DNA from: Marisa cornuarietis
Taxonomy: Eukaryota; Mollusca; Gastropoda; Architaenioglossa; Ampullariidae
Assembly: GCA_004794655.1 (NCBI GenBank)
Contig: SMMW01000575.1
Coordinates: 7,388,501 to 7,452,500, forward strand
Direction of reading: 5' to 3'
DNA length: 64,000 nucleotides
Part shown: one piece after another, positions 38,901-51,214 of the stretch
Numbering within the stretch: position 1 is the first letter of the stretch
Layout: each line of letters opens with the position of its first letter
The notes under the pieces: generated by a model
Told to the model about the DNA's origin: nothing
What the model saw: the letters and a program-made list of their open reading frames with translations, nothing else
The model's database searches: none
Made by a program: the position numbers and the translations under genes

Positions 38901-39642
38901 GCTGTCCTCCTGGCTGTTGGTGGCCACGACGGTGCAGCGCTCCCTGGCCGTGCTGCGACCGCTGAACGTCAACGTCATCTGCACGACCAGGCGAGCGCGT
39001 GGCCTGGTGATGTCCCTCGCTGTCGTCATCTTCGCCGCGCACAGCAACCTGATGCGCGGCTTCGACATCATCCAGCGGCAGGGCGCCTACGCCAACACGA
39101 CGACTTGCGAGATCCCCATCGCGTACGATGAGTTTTTCGCGGCTTGGAGCGTGGTCGACCTGCTCGTGTCCTCTCTGGTGCCATTCTGCCTGCTGGGCGC
39201 TAGCAACGCCGTCTTGGTGTGGACGCTGGCCAGGTCCTTGCGGCACGCCCGGCGGCAGCTGAACGCCGCACCGCAGGCTCCGCGCGGCGGCAAGAGAGCG
39301 GAGAAGGTCTCCTCTTTGTCCTTGACCCTAGTCATGCTGTCGCTAGTCTACTTCATCCTGACATCACCAGTCTGCGTGCAGCTGATGCTGGAGAACTTCA
39401 GCGAGCCGCCGACTGATCGGATTTCTATGGCCATTCACGTTGTTATTCTGGACGTATGGCGCTGTCTGTGGCGGGCCAGCTTCGCGGTGAATTTTTACCT
39501 GTACCTGCTGACCGGCTCTAAGTTCCGGAACGAGGCGTACAGTATGGTTGTCGCCTGTTCTGGGAAATGGAAGTGTGTTAAGCCCAGCGTGTCGCAGACT
39601 ACTGGGACTCGTGAAATAACTTCGAGTACATGCCATGCTTAG
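33782..39642 (+). CDS. CUB-domain class A GPCR (signal peptide + CUB + 7TM), four exons
   Basis: Exons 33782-33848, 35683-35919, 36467-36559 and 38513-39642 join through three phase-1 introns to 508 residues. Exon 1 is a secretion signal (VPWMGFLVFLM core, SAAP end). Exons 2-3 form a CUB domain, residues about 24-131: GYFLSPGYPQKYP, one Cys pair in GCNDYIRINNGRRFCG, then FSLLFRSDYTIEWTGFNVSY. The usual first Cys pair is missing. A linker with N-glycosylation sites at N150 and N153 leads to TM1 (175-199, GN motif), TM2 with LAVSDL, TM3 with a Cys and QRS in place of DRY, an ECL2 Cys (TTTCEIP), TM5 Pro, TM6 LTSP and TM7 NFYLYLLTGSKFR, as in invertebrate peptide-type receptors. The 7TM exon has no usable ATG before TM1, so upstream exons are required. 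Ligand unknown. The receptor part is certain; the fusion is inferred from phase. Confidence 0.72.
34800..34945 (-). mobile_element. SINE, family B, partial copy in CUB-GPCR intron 1
   Basis: On the minus strand it reads GTCTGGTTAGTGCCTGTCAC (A box), then GTGTTCAGCTCTCGTCTC (B box) and ACAGGGCTGGG. This is the same order as the better copy at 54785-55018. Confidence 0.55.
34946..35682. other. Rest of CUB-GPCR intron 1
   Basis: AT-rich with a short (AT)n at 35034-35053. Nothing coding recognised. Confidence 0.4.
35921..36235 (+). repeat. Compound minisatellite starting at the CUB exon splice donor
   Basis: The unit taagaactgtctggacacga plus tgcggcg and a (GT)n block, followed by gaggagatgcttaccatgaa, recurs about four times (from 35921, 36008, 36067 and 36141), with a fragment at about 36215. 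The first unit begins one base inside the donor GT. (GT)n length differs between units. Confidence 0.9.
36600..36790. repeat. Degenerate AT-rich repeats in CUB-GPCR intron 3
   Basis: Recurring tagacgaattctagc and ctatactaaa-like blocks, two or more copies each. Confidence 0.55.
36880..37960 (+). other. GC-richer block in intron 3, possible solo LTR or other repeat
   Basis: Differs in composition from its surroundings. It has a TATA-like gaatatatagaag at about 37030 followed by G/C-rich leader-like DNA and a GA run at about 37277. Long open frames on both strands lack protein features. The paired LTR, primer site and gag/pol were not found, so this is only a suggestion. Confidence 0.25.
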
Positions 39643-39650
39643 TTAAATAC

Positions 39651-39653
39651 ACA

Positions 39654-39689
<36 letters not shown>

Positions 39690-39691
39690 CG
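39651..39691. repeat. (ACGC)n microsatellite just after the CUB-GPCR stop codon
   Basis: Ten tetranucleotide units in the 3' untranslated region of the receptor. Confidence 0.95.
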
Positions 39692-40280
39692 AGACCCTTA
39701 GTCAAGTACATCCGTCTTGCAGGCACACGTACATTTGAGAATTAATGCAGACAACCTGAAACGTATTGCTGTAGCCCCGGAGACATAGCAGTCCCTCTTC
39801 AAAAGGGGACAGAAGTTACACATCCTATAGAAGACACTTACACACACTTTATCAAGTTCTGCTAGACAGTAACGCTAAACTTTGTCTCCTTCCATCGAAA
39901 GTTAAGAAATTAGAAGGGGTCAATAGTCTAGGGTCAGAGTACGTTTGTTGATTTATATTAATGCACAAGAAATAATCAGTGCAGGTCCTAATCAAATAAT
40001 TGAACATGTAATCAGTACCTGATATGAAGTTACGAGGATTACCTCACCCCGTGGAACGAGACTTAGAGTTTATTCATCTGTTACATTACACATATGAGCT
40101 CTCGCGCAGTTAAGAACAAACGACAAACTGAAGCTAGCTTTCGAAGCCACCCACCCCACTTTCACATCTTCAAAGGGGTGGATTACAGGTGCAAAACATA
40201 AAGTCCCCGCCTGTTATTTCCGAAGCGGTGGCGTGCATGACGCTGAAAGTATTTACAAAATACTTACATTGCCAGTATTA
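39692..40280. other. 3' flank of the CUB-GPCR gene
   Basis: No gene-like feature seen. Confidence 0.4.
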
Positions 40281-40290
40281 ATTGATATCT

Positions 40291-40558
40291 AAAAGGTAAA
40301 GGTCATCCCATAACCTATTCAGGTCGTAGGGGAGTGAGGTGTTAGAGACCCCACTTTTCTCTGGGCCAGCTTTTACATGAGGGTGGTGCCAATCTCCTCT
40401 CCCTCGCTGCCTTACCTTCCCCAACCCTCTATGGAGTCAGGTACCCATTCCCATCAGCTGGGTCGACTGGGGAAAGTTTGCTGCGCTTATCGGGAATTGA
40501 TCCAGCGCGCTCTCGGTTCGGAAGCCAGCGCTCTAACCACTCGGCCATCCGCTTCCCC
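40291..40558 (-). mobile_element. tRNA-derived SINE, family A, copy 2
   Basis: Same family as 13046-13304. The tRNA-like head at the right end reads GGATGGCCGAGTGGTTAGAG on the minus strand and the tail is GACCTTTACCTTTT. A perfect 10-bp target duplication, ATTGATATCT, flanks it (40281-40290 and 40559-40568), which fixes its limits. Confidence 0.92.
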
Positions 40559-40569
40559 ATTGATATCTG

Positions 40570-42742
40570 CAAATAAAAAAAACCTACGAGGTACACTAAT
40601 TCTGTTCACAATTGACACAATTCTTTGTAAAGTTTTGCTGCATCATTACCCGATTTGTAAAAAAAAAACTAAATATCAAAAATGAGATTGAAATATTCAA
40701 GTAAGTATTGATAAAGGGATATTCGTGCACAATAATTCTCCGATCGACTTTAAGGTAATTACAGAAAGTGTCTTTGGGTCATGTGATGTTATAGTTTTTT
40801 TTAAATATGGTATTTACATTAAGGTTTGCTTTGTTCTGACGGTCTGCGTCGGGTCGACCTTTCATCGAAATTATTTACCGTGATTAAAGTTGTGAAATCA
40901 GCGCGTTTGTAAATACGAGTGAGCCCAACTCTCGCACCCACACCTGAGTGCATTATTTTTATAATTATTATCACCCCTTTGTTTACGGTGGCAGAAAAGG
41001 ATGATAGCATACATCAGTAATATTAGTTCTTGAGGGTTGTTCACTCTCTACTCCTACCACGTGTTTTTCGTGATATTTTGCACTATGTAGCAGAAGCACA
41101 CAACGAATGGGAGATTGATCAACGGAGCGGTAAAGGAAATATAAGGAACAGGTTACAGGTGTTTTCAGAACCTACCCACTCCTCTCCGCAATAAAGCAAT
41201 TTTTAAAGTTCATAAGTGAACTAATGAATGCATCAAATCACGGATGTGTTTAGGTGGATTGCTGTCTGTTTGCCGAGACCAACGCTGAGCCTCTTGCGAA
41301 GTCCTCCGCTGTTAGTCTCGGCGAGCCTTAACAATAAATATGAATAAACCGGAAGCTATATCCTCCAAAGCCTCGTTCTAGTAGTTAAACTGAAACGTGA
41401 CTAAACCGTAACCAGCCTCGTTCTATGACTTCACTGAAAAAAATCGTCTGCAAGAAGTCCAGTAATACAAGTCCGTGATCAAATGAAACACAAAATGAAT
41501 AATATATGAATATTGCATAGAATATTCAGTATTTAAATATGTGATATATCAAGCAATATTTCAGCGATTTTATTGTGGTTTTTTTTAATATTTTGAACGC
41601 AGTTTTGAAAGGATGTTCTACAAATTTGTTGTCGAAAGTGAGTACTACTGTTCAGTGCTTAATCAATTTTGGACCAACTCATGTGGACACTGCCCACCAA
41701 TCAATGGTCGGTAAGAGAAATGAGACGAAGCTTGTCGGGACTCGTGAAGAGTTCTTTTCCAATGTGCCTTAGGTTCTTGAATCAAAGAGGTGCCAGCAAT
41801 ACTCGTGAGAGATTACGTTGACATAAATAACTATGATTTTATTTAAAATATGTTACTATAATTAATGCGATTGTATACCTAATGTATGGACTCGCAAAAC
41901 GACATTGCCGACTTCGCGGTCCTGCAGTGTATATAATGAATGAACGCGCGCCAATTTGAGCATGGGTATTACCATGGATACAACCCAGTGAGGAGAGGTG
42001 TAGCATGGACTGCTTTTCCCTTAGTAGCAAAATTATTCTGAGCCCTTTGAAATTTATCTGTTAAGGAGATCAACGAGTAAAGGGTTGCAGTAATCTAACC
42101 GGGACGAAAGCAGACAAGAGTTTTGGGCGGCAGAAACTGACTGGAAGGGTCGGATGTCACTGATGCTGCGAAGGTCAAAGATGGACTTACACACTGCACT
42201 GATGCGAAATTATGAGATAATGATACGTCGAGGATAATTAACATCCCATATTCCAGACGGTCTGCGAAAGTGAGATGTAAACCCCAGAGAATGTAACAGT
42301 GGTAGAGGATGGCACACATTTCATTTGTAGAGGCTGTTGGAATGACCCTACGTTTTGTCGCCATTCATTTTCCGTTTGTTGATCCAGATACCAGGCTTTC
42401 ACAGAATCCACAGTGCCAGGGGCTAGCAACTGTGTGTCATTAGTGCAGTGTGATAGTGCAGGCCCAAGCAGCGGATGCTGGGACATGAGCTTACACACGT
42501 GTTTGTAAACATATGTGAGAGTAATAGCACTGTAATATAATTATGTACAAACATTGTCATGGCCAGTATTAAAGCTTTTTGCAGGTGTACGGAGAACGTG
42601 ATCGCTTCTTAGTCTGTCACATTGTCGTAAAACAAAGGACTATGAAATTAAACGATCACAAACGAGATATTGAAATTTATTTCCTTGCTTTCTGTATTTA
42701 CGTGTCGTTGTGCTCTTTCCCTAGTCTGTCACGCGCGCACGC

Positions 42743-42774
<32 letters not shown>

Positions 42775-43300
42775 GCAATTCTGCAAAAATATTGTTTAAG
42801 CTGTTTGATTCGCAGATTGCGCCTATATTGTTGCACACCTCGGAAATATGGGGACAAAATAGAGTAGCGATAGCAGAAAAGGTCCATCTTGTTGCGTGTT
42901 AAAGTTTCCTGGGTGTCTCAGTAAAAGGTAAGGTATGACAGGGGTAAGTACATGTCTTATGTATACGTGTCGTAACCTAAGGGGCATTAGGTACGTATGA
43001 TGGACTCGTAGTTAAAACCTTAACTACACTCTCGACGACTCCGTCATCCACACCGACATAACTTGTGCGCGATGCACTTCCACTAAATTGGTAATTAGCA
43101 AGAACCATCACACTTACTCGAGCCCCTAGCGCACACCCCCAATAAACAAACACAACGCAATTTTAGTGGAACACGTTAATTATTAATAATAAAGACTGCC
43201 GAGAGTTACACCAATATTTTGATAATAAACAATGTAAGAAATGTAAATTCTGTATCCTGGCTAATAGTCTAAGGCGTCCCGTTAATTCTAACTTCCTATT
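40570..43300. other. Gene-poor DNA
   Basis: Contains a (CGCA)n/(CA)n run at 42728-42774 and a unique-looking stretch at 42075-42500 with overlapping open frames that match nothing I recognise and may be a decayed repeat. No gene is called. Confidence 0.4.
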
Positions 43301-43531
43301 GCTGATCCAGATAACTAGTGAGTCATGGAAACCCTATCTTTAACTACATACACATCATTCTCTTCACTCGTTCCCGTACACATTCACTCGCTCTATACAT
43401 CACACATTCATACGCCACTTAGCCTTGCTGTTGCCGCGTGGAATAGAATGGTCCGTTGGTATGAACGATTGTCTTTGATATACGGGGGGGGGCCCTCCCG
43501 ATGCAACGTAGAGGGGATGGCGATTGATTAG

Positions 43532-43690
43532 CCTTTGTCCTCCTTGTCTCGGGCGGCTCTCCCTGGCACCACGACGTAGAAGAGATGGTGGCCGGCTGGC
43601 CGTTGTCTTCGTTGTCTTGAGTGGCTCTGTCTGGCACCACGACGCAGAAGAGACGGTGGCCGGCTGGCCGTTGTCTTCGCTGTCTGGAAC
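43532..43690. repeat. Tandem repeat, about 68 bp unit, a little over two copies
   Basis: The unit ggctctccctggcaccacga ... ggccggctggccgttgtctt begins at about 43554 and again at about 43622. It lies in an unusually GC-rich block (about 43430-44060). Confidence 0.9.
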
Positions 43691-43699
43691 TTCGCACTC

Positions 43700-45130
43700 G
43701 ACGACTTGTAAGGAGTTGGAACGAGCACTCACGCGTACCGTCCCCTTGCACGGGTGTGCACTCCCTTCTCTGTCACCAGTAGGCCTGAGGCTTCCACCGA
43801 TGAGACTAGCGCCTAGTTTGTGACCAGAGTAACTTATCCCGCTGCCGAGAGTTGCACGGCGACTGCAGGGATAGAGGTTACTCTCCTTGACACTCTGTTT
43901 CAAGAGTGGGCTGCACACCTCTTCACAAGTCCCTTTACCACGTCTCGTGCCTGATGGTCGTAGACAGGTGCTAGCTGACTTTACTCAAAGTCTTTCTCTC
44001 TCGCGTTGATGCGATCACTTCGAGAGTTTGGTGGCGAAGCCCCGATTCTGGGTCCCACACAAAGTTAAATTGCCGGTTTCGACAATAGCGCGGCACAGGA
44101 TTGGTCAGTCACACTCACAACCACGCTCATCATTCATTTGTCCACTTAAATACAGCCAATCATGCATCACCGCTAGTGCGAGACAATGACAGTCCCCTGC
44201 CCAGCCTCTGGAATCCATCCCTACCTGAATTCACAACCCTCGTCCGATTAAAATTGCCAATGAGTGGACTTGCCGAAATCCGAGAGGCGCTACACCCTCC
44301 CTCACCTGGGCTGACCGGCGTCCGCAGGTACTAAAGAGTTGGGCTACGGGAACCAGAGCTGGCGCTATACGCCCTCGATTAACGGACTGTCTTCCCGTCC
44401 CACATTCCACGTTCTTTCGTGACAATATGTCCTGTTTGATACAAATCTGAGAGATAAATATTGTACAAGATTGAAGGAAGGACCTTATCTTCTCAAGCAA
44501 CAATATAGCAGCATCAGTGAGTTGGTAATTAGACGATTTGGATTTTTTATATTCTTGATGGAAAAACGTCGTTTGACGATGAATTGTTAAGCTGTTTGGT
44601 AACTGACCAAGAGAAAATATCTGGTGGAAGGGTGTTGGTGTGTGAAGATGTAGAGGTGAATGCATGCATAAGGAAGGCAAAGATTGAATGATGGACCAGG
44701 GCGGGTATAGGGGCGGCGGTGGTGGGAGGGGGGGTGAAAGGTATTATAGGAGTTTACAAGTGGGTGTACAACCTTAAAATCTTTTCTAGTTTGTCTTTGC
44801 TGTATAATTATATGTGGATATGAGTGTGTGAAAATATAGATGAATTATGAAAATTTTGGTATATTTTAAAAATTTGAGGTTCTCGCACCCTTTCTGTAGC
44901 CAATGTGCTTCGAGCAATAAAATATATGTTTATCTCTCTCTCACTCTCTCACACACACACACACACACACTCTCTCTCTCTTTGGTTCCTTTAACATTAA
45001 CCCTTAATTTTGTGACAGACCTACTGTTGTCTTGAAAGCGTAATCCAGTTCCGACATGGGAAAGCACTCGTAACTGAACACAAAGGACACTAACCTTGAC
45101 CGGGTTAAGTCCCTTTGACATAGCAGACTG
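43700..45130. other. Gene-poor DNA after the 68-bp repeats
   Basis: GC-rich to about 44400, then AT-rich with a (CT)n(CA)n(CT)n run at 44933-44982. No supported gene. Confidence 0.4.
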
Positions 45131-45138
45131 GGGGAAAC

Positions 45139-45405
45139 CAGGGGCCAGTTGCACAATATGTTTCTAAACCTTAAAACTGTTCTAAAGAAGCAAAATCTCT
45201 TCTCTGCCATTTAGATGCATTGCACAAGACATTATAAAATTGTACTGACAGGACGGAAAGTCAGACTTAAACAAATTATCTTACTTAAAGCAGTTTTAGT
45301 TTTAAAAATTCTAAAATTCTGGTGTGCACTTTAAACTAATTATCTGAAAAGAGTTAAGGCCTAAAAGTGTTTAAAATTAGAAATGTGTTGTGCAACTGTC
45401 CTCAG
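45139..45405 (-). mobile_element. MITE, copy 2 (inverted)
   Basis: About 267 bases, the reverse complement of the element at 13792-14050. It begins CAGGGGCCAGTTGCACAAT and ends TTGTGCAACTGTCCTCAG. The terminal inverted repeats are intact to within a few mismatches. Confidence 0.88.
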
Positions 45406-46582
45406 GACATCTGCCACTGATTTAAGTGTTTACTGTTTTAACCCCCACACACACACCCACCCCCACACACACATACCAAAAAAGGACAAACATCCCAGCA
45501 AGAATAACAGTGTATGTTATATTTGAGCATAGCAAGTTTTTTTACGTAGCTCTTTCACCTTCTGTATACATGTATATAATACTGTACACCGAAACAGTAC
45601 AAAACGCGAACATAGAGGGTACATTGCTAAACACTTGTCACCAGAAATTGCGGCTAAATGTTAAGGTCCATTTCGTAATGGAAATATCAACGAACATATC
45701 AACCAGCCAGTTTTCATCATTTAAGATGTATTTTACTCCGCTGCTACACTGACAAGAAGCTTTAGATTTCATATATTGTTTCGAGACTATGTCAGGATCG
45801 AAATTCATTCCTAGCAGCTTTTCGAACACGAACATGGAGATAATTTGTTTCAGTCATCACGGACATCACTTTAGTCCAGCCTGTAAAGCTCTTTGTTGGT
45901 AAACACGTCACATGACAATGACACGTGACATTTCAAGCAAGGAACTGAAAGCAGCTTCCGCCAATAATTTTTCGATAATCACAATAAGATAAAAACGTAT
46001 CTTAACAAAACCTATTTTTAAAACAAACTGCCACAACCACTTGTAGACAACTTGCTCAGGAGGTTTCACAATGTATGCAGATATAGTTCCAGATAGAGAA
46101 CCAGTTCCTACTGATGACTTTGATACATACAGATACATTATAATACCATATACGGAAGTACATTTGCAAAATCCGGATACAGCAATACTTTCATCTCATT
46201 CTGTGCACGAACGAAGCTGTCTCAGCAATTAACTAAGTTCTGTTGTTCACGGGAGTTTTGATAAATAGCCATGAATGTCCGGAAACAAACTCGCATATTA
46301 CCATAACCATACGAGATAATCGGGGTGGGGCAGGGGAGAGTGGTTCATCGTGTCAAATACACGGCATGTAAAATACGCGGTCTAACCCTCTACATCCGGG
46401 TTCTTTTCTAGGTACAGAATCAAACCGGCCTCGAACCTCATACCTTTTGCTCCATGTCAACCAATGGGTGAAGAAAGATAAAGATCAGTGGACCAAAAGC
46501 CAGATAAACGGACACTGGAGGACTTAAAATGTCTTTAAAAGACCAAAGAAAAAAACCCTTAAACTATACTCACTAAGCTATG

Positions 46583-46614
<32 letters not shown>

Positions 46615-49132
46615 TACTTTAAAACGTTCAGCCGACTTTAGAAACATTAAAAATAATTGGTATAACATCACGGATAAAGGACAAAGTATATTTTGTCTCC
46701 AACTGTGTCTCTAATTTCGCATTAACCCCTTCAGCACATGTGTCTTCACCAAGTCACGGCAGACCGCCTGCTGTTTTTTTTTTAAGAGTTCACACATATA
46801 CTTAATAACATCTACACTGTGTCTTGCGTGAACCTCACGTCTAGATACCCGCTTCTTAACAGTGAACACATGGACTAGACTGTAAGCTTGCAAAACTGCG
46901 CAGATGCACAGTCATGCGAGCATCACACCCTACAAAATGCTCTACTAACGAAGCAAAATTTGGTTATATGTTTTCGGATTATATCAGACTTTAAATCCGT
47001 TTTCTAAAAAAAAAATCCCTTGCTTCAGGAAATCATTCTCTCTCTCTCTCTCTTGCTCGCTCTTTCTCCCAACAACTTATTTTTTAAGCCTGCTTTTATG
47101 GTGCTTTGCAATCGCCACGATATGCAGACACTTCCAGTTTGTTTAATTACGCTTAATCTACTTGATTTTCCTTTTGAGGTAGCTTCAGCTGGTAGAAGTA
47201 AAAATAGTGACTAAAGATAAGAATTGTTTATAATTTTAACCTTTTAAAAAATCTTTTTATACATCATAGCACATATTATAAAGAAGCACCGTGTACGATA
47301 TGACTAGATACGAGTCTTGAACCAGCAGCAGTTTTTCTTTCCACACCTACGCCAGCAGAAAGTTTCTTTCTTGCAGGCTTTACTTCATTTTTTTTTTAAT
47401 TTGCTCGCCAGTTATAACTTTCTTTTTAGACTTTTGCTTCGAGATATGGGGAAAATTAATGTTATATGTTAAGTCGAAAATGTTCAGGAGACGAAACTCT
47501 ATCTCTGATGTTAAAGAGGTCACAAACTTCTCATAGTTCTTGTTAATCTCTTGTTTAACAAAATTCTTAACCTATATCAAGCAAACACGATAGCTCGATC
47601 AATGAGTTTTTAAATATAAAAAAAACAGAAATATATAAAACAGTATTCGCCGACTTTGGAAGGTTAAGCTGGGATCAAATATTATATTTGCTTTTCCCTG
47701 TGTCAAGAGCTTACAAGACAAGGCTGAAAGTAATTCATGTGTTCTAGCTTGGTGGCCCACACGTGGTTTCAATACTTTACAATACTTTATTTGTTAGTTA
47801 GCGGTCGAGGGCGTTCAACGTTTAACCATCACTAAATGGCTTCCTCCCTACCGACATTAAAGCTGACGTCATCCCCACCGACATTAAAACTGCGCCGATA
47901 TTTAAAGCCAAACAGCGAAGACCTGATTTGCTCAAATAAGAAACAAGACTACGGTATGTGGGGGAAATGGCGCTAGCGTTCTGAGTATCTGAAATCCGCG
48001 GTCGATTTACTTTTAAGTGATGTACGTTGCGAAATGGAAGACTGTTCGCATTCTAATCTCCTTCCTTCCCTCCGTCCCTTTCCTCCTCCCTCGAAACCTC
48101 CAACCAAAATCCTGATGTTTCTCGACTAGTACTCACGTTTCAGGCCTGCGATTCCCTGATAAGCGGTTAACCCCACGGCTCTGATCAAAGAGAGTCATGC
48201 TGTGACTAGGTCCCACCTACCTGCCAAGCTGTGAGCACGCGAAGTTAGGTCACTCGGCTCATGTGGGTGGGTCAAGGTTGCACGCGCGTGAAGGGTGAAG
48301 GACGTTTTGAGCTCACGGCGGGTGTGTGTGTAGGGCCACCCAAGGTGGTTTGACTTTCCCCATTCCACGCTGACTTTTTTGTTTTGTTTTATTTTTTTCA
48401 AGCGATCAACCCGTAGTGGGCAGTAACTAAAGGATTACGCGTACACACGGACTTCTACAACCGTTATGCTCGCTCAGGCGACCAAGTGACCTCGCTGCGA
48501 TAACAAAGCCATTTCTACTTAACACTTGTTCATTTCATGATAAAATTTGAAAACAAATTTGTCAACACATGAAACAACATCATATTGTTCATTTTCGGTT
48601 TGCTTTTAAACAAACAACGTCATCAGATGAGCTAACAATTAGATGGTTCCAAACACTGATGAACTTTTGGGAAACCACAGGAAAGGATGCAACAGTAAAC
48701 AGGTAAGATCGCATCAGTTTGTTTTTCTTGTTTCTACTGAACGCGAGAGACCAGTTTCTCTATAATCCACATTTGAAGAAGAAGAAGAAAAAAAAACCAA
48801 ACCCACACAAACATACCATTGAGTTGAGATTTATAACATGCATGAGAACTGTTTGTGGGTCGTCTAACAAAGACGCCAGAAAGTTGTCTTTCTTAAAATG
48901 GATTATTCGGTGTGTGAAAAACCAAGGACCCACCCTGGCGCGATAAGAAGGCAGGGGGGGGGGAAGAACTCTAGGTACTTCCGCCACACACACCCTTCCC
49001 AGGCGACCTCTCTTCGACGACAGCGGAGTGGTCACGTGACGTGGAGCCGGCCAACAGGCGCCGTGGCCCTGCGAGGTGGGGGCCTTGTGTCAGGCTGAGA
49101 GACTAGCACGCTAGGTTACCTCCCCTACGCCG
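45406..49132. other. Gene-poor DNA up to the 3' end of the ARHGAP6-like gene
   Basis: Mostly AT-rich, with an (AT)n at 46592-46613 and a CT run at 47037-47052. The final part (48.4-49.1 kb) is probably the ARHGAP6-like 3' untranslated region. AATAAA on the minus strand near 48386 is one possible end. Confidence 0.4.
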
Positions 49133-51149
49133 TCACACCAATGTCTCCTGCTCCGCCTCGGTGGCGCCGTTCCTGCCGGCAGTCAGTTCCTCCCAGTGGC
49201 GCCATCTCTCGCGCTGCCAGGCCGGCGACCCCACCGGCGGGCTCAACAGGTCATCGTCATCGCTCCTTGACGAGCTGGTGTGGGGTCGCCGTCGCGGGCT
49301 GCGCTGGGAAAGCTGGCCCGCCGTCGTAAGCCCTGAGGGGACGGAGGAAGCCGAACGCCGGATGACCTGCGGGGAGGTGCCCCGCGATACTGACGGCGAG
49401 GGTAGCTTCCATTGCCCTCCAGAACAGTCGGAACCCTGCAGGCTGGAATGGTCGCCGGGAGACGACGGGTAGCCGCTACCGCCAGTGCTGGAACCACTGT
49501 TTTCGCGCACGTACGGCGGCCTGGGGATGACCAGGGTCCCGGAGAAGACCTCAGAATGGGGGCGCTCCCGTACAGGAGAAGGGGCCGCCACCACTACCGC
49601 CGGGGCCCCAACACCGTCCGAAACACCTGCCCGCACACCAGCAGCCGGAGGCGCAACGTCCTGATTCCTCCGCCGACCGGAAGTTACCCTCTGAACGACT
49701 TCAGGGTTGGGTGATTCCTGCGAAACAGTCACGAGGGATGGGCGGGTGACGGAGGCGGGCCGGCAGACTGGCAGAGTCCGTGGCGGGGAGGAGGTGGTGG
49801 GGGAACCCTGGGGGCTGGGTGACTGCGACGTGCGGTCAGGGACGCTGTCGACGCTGGAGGTGCGCTCGGCATCGGGCTGCGGTGAGTCCGTCCAAGGGTC
49901 GGCGCTGCGCGAGACCCGCAGTGGGCGGTGGACCGCACTTCGGCGCTGCGCCAGGCTCAGAAGGTCGGCGTCGCTGTTGGCGCTGTGCGGTAGTGACTGT
50001 TGCACTTCAGCGTCCTCAAATACGCTGCATGTTGACTCAGGGTCCGGCTCGATCCTGCACGTCCAGCAGACACTTACTGAAGTTCACACGGAAGCTTTTT
50101 GACGTTGAGGCAAACATTGTTATTCGAAAAAATAGAAGTTACTGACGCTCAAACAGACACTGATATTCGAACAGATACTAAGATTCAGGCATATATTTAC
50201 TGATGTTCAAACAAAGCCTGACCCTCGAAGTTCACTGACGTTTTAAACACTAAACAGACCTTCACGTACAAAATAGATCTTGACATCTGAACAGATACAT
50301 ATTGACGATCACTCTTTCTTGTTGAAGTACTGACAGAGGAGTTCAGACAGAAGCCTTTTCGATGTTAAAAGAGACCCTGACCTTAGGTCAGACAGCCACA
50401 TATTTAAGTTACTCGAAAATTAACAGTTTTAGTAGTTACACTGCAAAAAGTCAGAAGTGGTCAATCCTTCTGTCCACAACAGGTAAATAGGAATTTTTTT
50501 ATAGACTGTTTACTTAGTGACAAGTAAAAATATCAGGAGGTAATAGGAAAGCCCCATCACTCACTGGTTTTCGTGAGCCAGTCGTCGGAGGGCCTTGTCG
50601 AGGTTCTCCTGATCCGCCTCCATCATCAGCCGCAACACCTCGTCACGCTGCTCGGCGGCGATCTGCACAATAAATACAACGTCTCACATCTCACCTTCTC
50701 ACCTGACCACAGGTCATTTGGGGTTCCAGGGTCAGATTTCAAGTGTCTACCTTACCAAAGATAAACACATTGTCATCTTACCGCAAGAAAATATCTGAGA
50801 GTTTACCGGACCACAATTAAACAGTCTTAGATCCCAGAAAAAAAATTGCTAAACATTCGTGTCCACACCAGTCCAGCGTACCTCGAATAAGTCGTAGTGG
50901 TTGTCAATCATGTCCTTGACCACACTGATGACCTCTGCACTCTGCTCTGCCTGCTCTGCGCATTCGGCCATGAACTGCTTCTCGTTGACTGCGCGTGCGC
51001 GGTGTAAGACGTTGGGGCCGAACAATGTGGCCAGGTTATGGGAGTCCATCTTGTTGCCTGACACCTAGCGACAAATAACTCAGCTGAGGCGAGTGTCTGG
51101 CTCTTCTCCATTATCAATTTTTGACCTTTTCCTTTTACGTGCGTACCTA

Positions 51150-51214
<65 letters not shown>

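Noticed and set aside
43400..43918. 172-codon minus-strand frame over the 68-bp repeats
   Set aside because: Its apparent internal repeats are only the DNA tandem repeat; there is no domain, and similar frames occur on the other strand.
49161..50145. Several plus-strand frames opposite the last ARHGAP6-like exon
   Set aside because: GC-rich antisense shadows. The minus-strand frame continues in phase from the RhoGAP exons.
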